From contig CAIXHJ010000222.1 in the NCBI GenBank assembly GCA_903919165.1, positions 1 to 7,787 of the forward strand: a stretch of DNA of 7,787 bases, given 5' to 3'. The DNA is from an uncultured Holophagaceae bacterium (GTDB lineage Bacteria; Acidobacteriota; Holophagae; Holophagales; Holophagaceae). A program made the position numbers and the translations under genes. The notes beneath the pieces are model-generated. The model searched no databases, was not told the origin of the DNA, and saw nothing but the letters and a program-made list of their open reading frames with translations. Positions 1-5,417 of the stretch are shown here, piece by piece (position 1 is the first letter of the stretch; every line of letters begins with the position of its first letter).

Positions 1-375
1 GAAGGCCACGATGTCGTCGGTGTTGGTGCCTGGCTGGAACACCTCGCGGATGCCCGCGGCCTTCAGGGCGGGGATGTCCTCGTCGGGGATGATGCCGCCC
101 GCAAAGACCAGCACGTCATCCGCGCCCTGTTCCTTCAACAGCCGCAGCACCTCGGGGAAGATCTGGTTATGGGCGCCACTGAGGATGCTCATGCCCAGCA
201 CCCGGGCGTCCTCCTGCACCACGGCGGCGGCGATCTGCTGGGGTGTCTGGCGCAGGCCCGTGTAGATCACCTCCATGCCGGCGTCCCGCAGTGCCCGGGC
301 CACGACCTTGGCGCCGCGGTCATGCCCATCGAGACCGGGCTTGGCGATGACGACGCGGATCGGCGCTTGGCTCAT
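1..375 (-). CDS. B12-binding small subunit of an acyl-CoA mutase (methylmalonyl-CoA mutase C-terminal domain type), 3' end cut
   Basis: The reverse strand reads 125 codons from an ATG at 375-373 to the window edge without a stop. The protein is a stand-alone cobalamin-binding domain. It carries the DxHxxG motif as DGHDRG at residues 16-21, whose His18 would be the lower axial cobalt ligand, then S-x-L (SIL, 63-65) and the AGG turn (92-94) that cradle the nucleotide tail. In split mutases such a subunit pairs with a separate catalytic subunit to interconvert methylmalonyl-CoA and succinyl-CoA, or a related pair such as isobutyryl/butyryl-CoA. Family members are about 130-140 residues, so roughly 10 are missing. 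An AGAGGAG ribosome site at 381-387, 5 nt before the ATG, fixes the start. It lies 16 nt after the trmL stop, so co-transcription is likely. Substrate specificity cannot be read from this domain. Confidence 0.9.
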   Translation of the reverse strand, partial: MSQAPIRVVIAKPGLDGHDRGAKVVARALRDAGMEVIYTGLRQTPQQIAAAVVQEDARVLGMSILSGAHNQIFPEVLRLLKEQGADDVLVFAGGIIPDEDIPALKAAGIREVFQPGTNTDDIVAF

Positions 376-391
376 GGAAGCTCCTCTGGAA

Positions 392-847
392 TTACCAACC
401 CTCAGTCTGCCTCAGGGCCTCGTAAAGACCAATGGCCGCGGCCTGGGCTAAATTCAGGCTGCGATGGTGGTCGCCTATCATGGGGATGCGAACCAATCGG
501 TCCTCCTGGGTGGCAAGGATTTCCTCGGGCAGTCCCACGGTCTCCCGGCCGAAGACCAGGCCATCGCCGTAGGCCCAGGGCACCTGGGTGTGCCGCCGGG
601 CGCCCTTGGTGCTGAAGTACCAGAGCCGCTTGGCGGGATTCCGGCTCAGGAAGTCGGTCCAGTCCTCGTAATGGCTGGGTTCAAGCTTTTCCCAATAGTC
701 CAGCCCAGCCCGGCGCAGGTAGTAGTCCGTGGTCTCGAAACCCAGGGGATGGATGAGGTGCAGGGTTGCACCGTTGTTCACGCAGAGCCGGCCGATGCTT
801 CCGGTATTCTGCGGAATCTCCGGTTGGTGCAGGATGATGTGGAACAT
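392..847 (-). CDS. trmL: tRNA (cytidine(34)-2'-O)-methyltransferase, SPOUT family
   Basis: The 151-residue protein matches TrmL (YibK) along its whole length. TrmL methylates the 2'-O of the wobble nucleotide in tRNA-Leu isoacceptors using S-adenosylmethionine, and acts as a knotted dimer in the cytoplasm. Visible landmarks are the N-terminal PEIPQNTG stretch (residues 9-16), RRAGLDY (45-51), FGRETVGLP (99-107) and the knot motif IPM...RSLNLAQAAAI (121-139). The family often has Asn where this protein has Gln135, and one extra residue (His) appears in the DHHRS loop relative to my memory of E. coli TrmL. The ATG at 847 is chosen because family members begin directly with MxxIxLxxPEIPxNTG. An in-frame ATG at 883 would add 12 residues and overlap the divergent HIT gene. 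Its ribosome site is weak (GGGGGA on the reverse strand). The B12-binding gene follows 16 nt downstream. Confidence 0.93.
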   Translation of the reverse strand: MFHIILHQPEIPQNTGSIGRLCVNNGATLHLIHPLGFETTDYYLRRAGLDYWEKLEPSHYEDWTDFLSRNPAKRLWYFSTKGARRHTQVPWAYGDGLVFGRETVGLPEEILATQEDRLVRIPMIGDHHRSLNLAQAAAIGLYEALRQTEGW

Positions 848-854
848 GGGAGGT
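848..854 (+). promoter_or_regulatory. Ribosome binding site of the HIT gene, inside the 13-nt divergent start region
   Basis: GGGAGGT lies 6 nt before the ATG at 861 and decides that start over the upstream in-frame ATGs. The gap of 848-860 is all that separates this ATG from the trmL ATG on the other strand, so any promoter for either gene must lie inside the coding region of the other. GGGA and TCCC flank the two central bases as a small inverted repeat. Confidence 0.75.
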
Positions 855-860
855 CCCCCG

Positions 861-1208
861 ATGAATGAATGCCTGTTCTGCAAGATCGTGCGGAAGGAAA
901 TTCCCGCCGCCCTGGTCTATGAAGATGATCACCTGCTCGCCTTCAAGGACATCTTCCCCCAGGCGCCGGTGCATCTGCTCATCATTCCGAAGGCGCACTG
1001 CGAAAACCTCGGTGATCAGACCCCCGAGATCGCCGCCGCCGCCGCCCGGATTCCCCAGGTGGCCGCCAAGCTTGCGGCGGATCATGGAGTCCAAAGCAGC
1101 GGCTGGCGGCTGCTCTGCAACTGCGGCCAGGACGCCGGCCAGGTCGTGTTCCACCTGCACTTCCACCTGCTGGGAGGGAAGCACCTGGGCGGCAAGCTCT
1201 GCCAGTAG
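861..1208 (+). CDS. HIT-family (histidine triad, HINT-like) nucleotide-binding protein
   Basis: The 115-residue protein is a HINT-branch histidine triad protein. These are small dimeric cytoplasmic enzymes that hydrolyse nucleoside phosphoramidates and acyl-adenylates. The N-terminus MNECLFCKIVRKEIPA carries the CxxC pair (C4, C7) of the zinc-containing subgroup. The catalytic triad motif HxHxHxx is at 98-104 (HLHFHLL), preceded by the usual NxGxxAGQ-type segment (87-94) and followed by GGK. Length is normal. The start at 861 is supported by GGGAGGT 6 nt upstream and by homology beginning exactly there; upstream ATGs in frame lie in trmL antisense sequence. The gene is divergent from trmL and is followed after 16 nt by a strong terminator, so it is probably monocistronic. 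The physiological substrate is unknown for most bacterial members. Confidence 0.95.
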   Translation: MNECLFCKIVRKEIPAALVYEDDHLLAFKDIFPQAPVHLLIIPKAHCENLGDQTPEIAAAAARIPQVAAKLAADHGVQSSGWRLLCNCGQDAGQVVFHLHFHLLGGKHLGGKLCQ

Positions 1209-1224
1209 CCCGATTCTCCCGTTT

Positions 1225-1263
1225 AACGAAAAGGACACGCATTTGCGTGTCTTTTTCGTTTTT
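1225..1263 (+). terminator. Rho-independent terminator of the HIT gene
   Basis: The arm at 1225-1241 (AACGAAAAGGACACGCA) pairs with 1244-1260 along its whole length, with one G-U pair (1233/1252). In practice this is a 16-bp stem with a 4-nt loop. The 3' arm runs into a T run (1259-1263) followed by ATTT. It begins 16 nt after the HIT stop. The reverse strand has an A-rich rather than T-rich flank, so it should act only rightward. It ends about 12 nt before the candidate mraZ promoter and shields the dcw operon from read-through. Confidence 0.93.
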
Positions 1264-1274
1264 ATTTCCACTTG

Positions 1275-1297
1275 TTGACTTCCTTGGTGTTTATAGA
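1275..1297 (+). promoter_or_regulatory. Candidate mraZ/dcw promoter elements (TTGACT and TATAGA)
   Basis: TTGACT at 1275-1280 matches a sigma-70 type -35 box at five of six bases, and TATAGA at 1292-1297 resembles a -10 box. The spacer between them is only 11 nt, well short of the usual 16-18, so they may not work as a pair. A TG at 1288-1289 lies one base off the ideal extended -10 position. If TATAGA is the real -10, transcription would start near 1303-1305, right at the first AGTGG repeat. Location between the terminator and the repeat array supports a promoter here, but the exact elements are uncertain. Confidence 0.4.
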
Positions 1298-1303
1298 CTG
1301 TGA

Positions 1304-1348
1304 AGTGGTTCTCAGTGGAGAAAAGTGGGTTGAAGTGGATTAAAGTGG
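1304..1348 (+). promoter_or_regulatory. MraZ operator: five AGTGG direct repeats at 10-bp period
   Basis: AGTGG occurs at 1304, 1314, 1324, 1334 and 1344, each exactly 10 bp after the last, separated by 5-bp variable spacers. Four of the five have A before the core and all are on the same strand and helical face. MraZ forms a ring-shaped oligomer and binds tandem GTGG/TGGG-type repeats with 5-nt spacers upstream of its own gene, so this array 53 nt before the mraZ start is the expected autoregulatory site. Five perfect units is more than the three or four usually seen. Looser GTGG copies follow at 1364 and 1382, and an inverted copy (CCACTT) lies at 1268-1273. Confidence 0.88.
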
Positions 1349-1387
1349 TCTGACTTCATTCCGGTGGCCTCTCCTGGGCAGGTGGTT

Positions 1388-1393
1388 GAAAGG
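1388..1393 (+). promoter_or_regulatory. Ribosome binding site of mraZ, supporting a GTG start
   Basis: GAAAGG lies 8 nt before the GTG at 1402. An in-frame TGA at 1387-1389 rules out any start further upstream, so the GTG (or the next codon, CTG) must be used. Confidence 0.6.
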
Positions 1394-1401
1394 CGATACC
1401 G

Positions 1402-1866
1402 GTGCTGCGACTTCGCGGGAACTCACCGGCCACGGTGGATGAGAAAGGACGCCTCAAGCTCCCCTCTTCCTTCAAGGCCGAGCTAGAGGCCTTCGCACAT
1501 GGCGAGGGGGGCGGAGCCCTGCGGCACTACCTCACATCCCTGGATGGCCGGTCGGCCCGCCTCTACCCCATGCCCGTCTGGGAGGGCATCGAGGCTCGCC
1601 TGGCCGCCCTGCCTTCCACCAGTCCCGCCAAGCGCAAGTTCCTGGAGACGACCGCCTACTTCGGCAGCGAAGTGGAGCCTGATGCCCAGGGCCGTTTCGT
1701 CATCCCGCCCATTCTTCGCGAGGCTGCCCAGTTGACTGGCGAAGTCGCGGTGCTGGGTCAGATGGACCACCTGGCTCTTTGGAACAAGTCCGGCTTCTCA
1801 GGGCGCCTCGCGGCAGAACCCCTTGGCGCCGATGACCTGGCACAGCTCGCGGATCTGGGGATCTGA
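1402..1866 (+). CDS. mraZ: Transcriptional regulator MraZ
   Basis: The 154-residue protein has the two tandem AbrB-like swapped-hairpin halves of MraZ. Each half has its signature: DEKGR at residues 13-17 (within VDEKGRLKLP) and DAQGR at 94-98 (within PDAQGRFVIP). MraZ is a DNA-binding regulator, usually a repressor, of its own operon, which carries the division and wall genes. The five AGTGG repeats upstream are its likely target. The start is a GTG, forced by an in-frame stop at 1387-1389 and supported by GAAAGG 8 nt away and by the normal family start just before RGN. The stop codon overlaps the rsmH ATG by one base (TGATG), suggesting translational coupling. The C-terminal tail (about 131-154) is rich in Ala, Leu and Asp and is less conserved in the family. 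Confidence 0.95.
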   Translation: MLRLRGNSPATVDEKGRLKLPSSFKAELEAFAHGEGGGALRHYLTSLDGRSARLYPMPVWEGIEARLAALPSTSPAKRKFLETTAYFGSEVEPDAQGRFVIPPILREAAQLTGEVAVLGQMDHLALWNKSGFSGRLAAEPLGADDLAQLADLGI

Positions 1867-2831
1867 TGATGACCCTTCAGCCACCCATCCACGTGCCGGT
1901 CCTCCTGCAGGAAGTTCTGGACAACCTGGCACTGCCTCCAGCCGCCCGGATTCTCGACCTCACCCTGGGGTTGGGTGGCCATGCGGAAGCGCTGCTGGCC
2001 CGCGCGGATGCCGAGGTCCAATACCTGGGCGTGGACCGGGATCCTGAGGCCCGGGCCCTGGCCATCCAGCGGCTGGGTCACGATTCCCGGCTGAGCATCC
2101 TGGCCTGCGCCTACGAGGACCTCTGGGAGGATCCGCGTTTCCTGGCTTGGCGCGCTGCTCAGGCCCCGGAAGGGTTTGACGCCATTCTGGCGGACCTTGG
2201 TGTGTCCACCCTCCAGCTTCGGACCCCTGAACGGGGCTTCAGCTTCCGGGACGAGGGGCCTCTCGACATGCGCATGGATCCGGAGCACGGCCTTTCGGCC
2301 CGCGCCTGGATCGCCGACCAGACCGATGAAAGCCTGGCGGACGTTATCTACCAGTACGGCGAGGAAAGGGCCAGCCGCCCCATCGCCAGGGCCATCCTCC
2401 GGGCCCTCCACGAGGGACGGCTGGACACCACCAGGGACCTGTCCAGGGCCATCTACACCGTAATCCCCCGGGAGCCTGCCAAACGGAAAGGCCAGAGCGA
2501 TCCGGCCACCAGGACCTTCCAGGCCATCCGCATCGCCGTGAACGGCGAGCTGGATCGGTTGGCCATCTCGCTGGAATCCGCCGTCTCCCACCTCCGTCCT
2601 GGCGGCCGCCTGGCGGTCATCAGCTTCCATAGCCTGGAGGACCGCATCGTCAAGCAGACGCTACGCCGCCTCGCGGGCATCTACGACGGGCCAGGTCGCA
2701 CCGCGCCGGTCCAACTCCCCAAGGTGCTGAAACTCATCCATGCCGGTGGCATCGCGCCCAGCGAGGCCGAAGCCGCCGCCAATCCCCCCTCCCGTTCCGC
2801 CCGCCTGCGCGTGGCGGAACGGCTCCCCTGA
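1866..2831 (+). CDS. rsmH: 16S rRNA (cytosine(1402)-N4)-methyltransferase RsmH
   Basis: The 321-residue protein is a full-length RsmH (MraW), which methylates N4 of C1402 in the decoding centre of 16S rRNA using S-adenosylmethionine. Landmarks are the opening HVPVLLQEVL (9-18), the cofactor-binding DLTLGLGGHAE (31-41) with acidic D57, DLGVSTLQL...ERGFSFRDEGPLDMRMD (110-138), the ATRTFQAIRI segment, GGRLAVISFHSLEDRIVK, and the C-terminal SRSARLRVAERL. The family length is about 310-320. Two adjacent ATGs are possible, at 1866 (overlapping the mraZ stop) and 1869. The GGGGA at 1857-1861 sits 4 nt from the first and 7 nt from the second, so 1869 may be the better-spaced start. It is the usual second gene of the dcw cluster. 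The ftsL-like gene follows after 11 nt. Confidence 0.97.
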   Translation: MMTLQPPIHVPVLLQEVLDNLALPPAARILDLTLGLGGHAEALLARADAEVQYLGVDRDPEARALAIQRLGHDSRLSILACAYEDLWEDPRFLAWRAAQAPEGFDAILADLGVSTLQLRTPERGFSFRDEGPLDMRMDPEHGLSARAWIADQTDESLADVIYQYGEERASRPIARAILRALHEGRLDTTRDLSRAIYTVIPREPAKRKGQSDPATRTFQAIRIAVNGELDRLAISLESAVSHLRPGGRLAVISFHSLEDRIVKQTLRRLAGIYDGPGRTAPVQLPKVLKLIHAGGIAPSEAEAAANPPSRSARLRVAERLP

Positions 2832-2842
2832 ACGAGGTCCCC

Positions 2843-3211
2843 ATGGTTGTTGGAACCCTGCCTAGCCACGCCTCTCCCACCCGCATGGTGGAGAGCGAAG
2901 GCATCCTGCGGATGCTCCTGCTGGTGCTGGCCCTGGCCATGCCCCTCGCCACCCTCGCCTATCTGAAGATCCAGAGCACCCGTCTGAGCTATGCCATGAG
3001 CGACATCAAGGATCGCATCCACAAGGAGGAGGAACTTCAGCGCAAGCTCATGCTAGAGCGCAGCCGTTTCCAGCGGGACGAGGAGGTCCAGGTCTACGCC
3101 CAGAAGGCAGGGCTCCAGCCGCGCAAACAGGGCCACCTGATCCAGCGTGCCTTCACGCCCGAGGATCAGCGCATCGCGAAGCTGCGTCCCGTGTCGTCGG
3201 ATGGCTTCTAG
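2843..3211 (+). CDS. ftsL: FtsL-like cell division protein, bitopic with coiled coil
   Basis: The 122-residue protein has the FtsL layout: a short cytoplasmic N-terminus (about 1-23), one membrane helix (about 24-41, MLLLVLALAMPLATLAYL), and a charged coiled-coil stretch (about 43-80). A segment with A..AGLQPRK.GHLI (86-99) follows, resembling the end of FtsL/FtsB proteins. Primary sequence identity in this family is very low, so the call rests mainly on topology and on position between rsmH and ftsI, where FtsL is standard. FtsL would join FtsB and FtsQ in the periplasm and help activate FtsW-FtsI. The ATG at 2843 has a GAGG site at 2834-2837. The Arg/Lys-rich tail to the stop has no clear motif. 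FtsB-like identity is the main alternative. Confidence 0.8.
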   Translation: MVVGTLPSHASPTRMVESEGILRMLLLVLALAMPLATLAYLKIQSTRLSYAMSDIKDRIHKEEELQRKLMLERSRFQRDEEVQVYAQKAGLQPRKQGHLIQRAFTPEDQRIAKLRPVSSDGF

Positions 3212-3216
3212 GCGGT

Positions 3217-3255
3217 AGGCTGTAGGTTGGGGGCCGCAAGGCCCCGTCAACGCCT
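3217..3255 (+). other. Stem-loop with GCAA tetraloop between ftsL and ftsI
   Basis: GGGGCC (3230-3235) pairs perfectly with GGCCCC (3240-3245) around a GCAA loop (3236-3239), a GNRA tetraloop. The stem extends as GTTG (3226-3229) with CAAC (3248-3251) past a 2-nt bulge, and as AGGC (3217-3220) with GCCT (3252-3255) past a 5-nt internal loop on the 5' side, for 14 pairs in total. No T run follows, so it is not a typical intrinsic terminator. It fills most of the 64-nt gap, the largest in the operon, and ends 20 nt before the ftsI GTG. It could tune ftsI translation, protect or process the mRNA, or be a copy of a dispersed palindromic repeat. Confidence 0.7.
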
Positions 3256-3275
3256 CAACCACCCGCGGCTTTCCC

Positions 3276-5417
3276 GTGTCCCTCCGCTTCGCCACTGAAC
3301 CCCGCGTCTCCAGACGCCTCCTGGGGCGGCAGGATCCCCAGGACCTGCTGGACCGCCGCCTGCCCTGGATTATGGGAAGCATGGCCCTCTGGGCCCTGCT
3401 CATCCTGTTGAGGCTGCTCTGGCTGCAGGGCGTGGAACACAGTCGCTATCAGGCCAAAGCGGAGCAGCAGCATACGACCATCATTCCGGTGCCGCCCATC
3501 CGCGGAGAACTGCGGGACCGCCGTGGTGAACCCCTGGCCATCTCGATCAAGGTGGAAAGCCTCTTTGCCGATCCTCGCGTGTTCTACTCCGACTACAAAG
3601 CGGGTCGGGGCGAGGAGCGCCAATGGGGAAACCCCGACCGCAAGGCCGCTGCCGAGGTGGCCGCGAAGCTGGCGCCGATCCTGGAGCAGACTAAAGCACA
3701 GGTGCTGGAAAAGCTTCTCCGGAAGAAGACCTTCGTCTACCTTGAACGCCATCTCCCACCCATGAAAGTGGCCGCCATTCGGGCCCTGGATCTGGACGGC
3801 ATCGAATTCCAACCTGAAAGCCAGCGCTTCTATCCCCGAGGGAGCCTGGCCGCGCAGATCATCGGCTTCACGAACATCGACGGGATCGGCCAGCTGGGCA
3901 TCGAGCAGACCTACGACCGGCAGCTGGCGGGCATGAAGGGAGAGCTCATCGCCCCCCGGGATGCCCACGGCAAGCTGATCATTTTCCAGGAGAACTACAG
4001 TCAGGTGCCCGTGAATGGCGCCTCCCTGCAGCTCAGCCTCGATGCCTCCATCCAGCACATCGTGGAGGATGCCCTGGAGGAAGGCATGCGCATCTCCCGG
4101 CCACATTCGGCCTACGCGGTGGTGGTGGATCCCCAGACCGGTGAAATCCTCGCCATTGCTGGGGCACCCACCTTCGATCCAAATCACGTCCTGCCCAAGA
4201 AGTACCGCAACCGTGCCGAATCCGAGTTGTCAGCCGGAGAGCAGGAGGAACTGCGTCGCGAACTGGAGCGGCAGAAGACGGCACGCAAAGTGCACCCAGT
4301 GGAAGATGTCTATGAACCCGGCTCCACCATGAAGATCTTCACCGCCTCCATCGCGCTGGAGGAGCGCAAGGTACGACTGGGCGAGCGTATCGACTGCATG
4401 GGCGGGCACTGGCTCTATAGCTCGAAGGTACCGCCCATTACGGATACCCATCATTACGGCGTGCTCTCGTTCGAGGAGATCCTGTGGCTGAGTTCCAACA
4501 TCGGCGCAGCCAAGATGGGCATCCGCCTTGATCCCGCCGTCCATTACCAGTACCTGCGCAAGTTCGGATTCGGGGACGCCACGGGCCTCAACTTCCCAGG
4601 CGAGAGTTCAGGTCGCTTGATCGCGCCGGACCGCTGGAGCGTGCCCACCCAATACACCCTCTCGTATGGCTATGGCCTTAACACCACGCCCCTGCAGATC
4701 CTCATGGCCGGCTGCGTCCTGGCCAATGGCGGCAAGCTCATGCAGCCCATCCTCGTGCAGCGCATCTACAACGACCAGGGCCTCCTGCTCAAGGAATTCA
4801 AACCCACCGTGCGCGGGCAAGTGCTGAGCGAGGAAACCGCGAATCTCATGAAAGAGACCCTCAAGGGAGTGATCACCCAGGGCACGGGCAAACGGGGCCA
4901 GCTCGACAATGGCGTGGAGGCCTTTGGCAAGACCGGCACCAGCCGCAAGCTCATCGATCACAAGTACGATCCCAAGCGCCACTTCGCCTCCTTCATGGGA
5001 TTCTTCCCGGCGGACAAGCCTCAGTTCGGCGTGCTGGTGATGCTCGACGATCCGGCGGGGGACACCACCGGGGGCGACGTGGCCGCACCGCTCTTCAAGC
5101 GGATCGGCGACGGCATCCTGCGCTTCAGGGAAACCTCGCAGGATCCAGACCGGGAGGCCGACCTGAAGCTGTCCTTGCGGGACTGGCCCGTGAGCGAGAC
5201 GGACGAGGCCGCCGTGCACGTGGAGCGGGGTAGGGTGCCCAACCTCAAGGGGCTGAGCCTGAAGGCCGCCATCCACCGCGTGGTACTGGTGGGCGGATCT
5301 CCGAAGGTGGAGGCCGTACCCGGCACCATGGCCACAGTGGTGCTGGGGCAGAGTCCTGAGACAGGCGCCCCTCTGGAGCCTGGCGCAGTGGTGAAGATCA
5401 AGGCGGGAATACCATGA
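3276..5417 (+). CDS. ftsI: Penicillin-binding protein, class B transpeptidase (FtsI/PBP3 type) with C-terminal PASTA domain
   Basis: The 713-residue protein is the septal peptidoglycan transpeptidase that crosslinks new wall at the division site, working with FtsW. It has a cytoplasmic tail (1-31), one membrane helix (about 33-52), the class B pedestal domain starting at RGELRDRRGEPLA (76-88) with YPRGSLAAQIIGFTN (186-200), and the transpeptidase domain. The active-site motifs are S350-T-M-K353, S406-S-N408 and K552-T-G554. One PASTA domain follows at about 653-712. A charged stretch (about 313-338) just before the catalytic serine looks like an insertion compared with typical FtsI. The only in-frame upstream choice is the GTG at 3276, which has no clear Shine-Dalgarno sequence; a TAG at 3216-3218 closes the frame. 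Without it the first ATG would fall at residue 33, inside the membrane helix. The stop overlaps the murE ATG by 4 nt. A SpoVD-like name is possible from the PASTA tail, but operon position favours FtsI. Confidence 0.95.
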   Translation: MSLRFATEPRVSRRLLGRQDPQDLLDRRLPWIMGSMALWALLILLRLLWLQGVEHSRYQAKAEQQHTTIIPVPPIRGELRDRRGEPLAISIKVESLFADPRVFYSDYKAGRGEERQWGNPDRKAAAEVAAKLAPILEQTKAQVLEKLLRKKTFVYLERHLPPMKVAAIRALDLDGIEFQPESQRFYPRGSLAAQIIGFTNIDGIGQLGIEQTYDRQLAGMKGELIAPRDAHGKLIIFQENYSQVPVNGASLQLSLDASIQHIVEDALEEGMRISRPHSAYAVVVDPQTGEILAIAGAPTFDPNHVLPKKYRNRAESELSAGEQEELRRELERQKTARKVHPVEDVYEPGSTMKIFTASIALEERKVRLGERIDCMGGHWLYSSKVPPITDTHHYGVLSFEEILWLSSNIGAAKMGIRLDPAVHYQYLRKFGFGDATGLNFPGESSGRLIAPDRWSVPTQYTLSYGYGLNTTPLQILMAGCVLANGGKLMQPILVQRIYNDQGLLLKEFKPTVRGQVLSEETANLMKETLKGVITQGTGKRGQLDNGVEAFGKTGTSRKLIDHKYDPKRHFASFMGFFPADKPQFGVLVMLDDPAGDTTGGDVAAPLFKRIGDGILRFRETSQDPDREADLKLSLRDWPVSETDEAAVHVERGRVPNLKGLSLKAAIHRVVLVGGSPKVEAVPGTMATVVLGQSPETGAPLEPGAVVKIKAGIP

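Noticed and set aside
845..883. Longer TrmL start at 883
   Set aside because: The 12 added residues have no match to the family start, and the start would lie inside the divergent HIT gene. The ATG at 847 fits TrmL proteins exactly.
1225..1263. Terminator acting on both strands
   Set aside because: The leftward reading ends in an A-rich, not T-rich, flank, and no leftward gene ends here.
681..1271. 196-codon open frame on the reverse strand across trmL, HIT and the terminator
   Set aside because: It spans the HIT gene antisense and the terminator stem, has low complexity, and conflicts with two solid genes.
1304..1348. Tandem repeats read as a mini CRISPR array or replication iterons
   Set aside because: The repeat core is 5 bp with 5-bp spacers, far too short for CRISPR. 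Iterons are longer and sit near rep genes, whereas this array is directly upstream of mraZ.
1758..2630. 290-codon open frame on the reverse strand, antisense to mraZ and rsmH
   Set aside because: The opposite strand encodes two well-conserved proteins over the same bases. No ribosome site or motif supports the antisense frame.
3230..3251. Hairpin between ftsL and ftsI as an intrinsic terminator
   Set aside because: No T run follows the stem, and termination here would cut off the essential ftsI and murE from the operon promoter.
3255..4187. 310-codon open frame on the reverse strand, antisense to ftsI
   Set aside because: It lies wholly over the conserved class B PBP frame, has no recognisable domain, and its composition (His, Gly and Gln rich) is typical of antisense frames in GC-rich genes.
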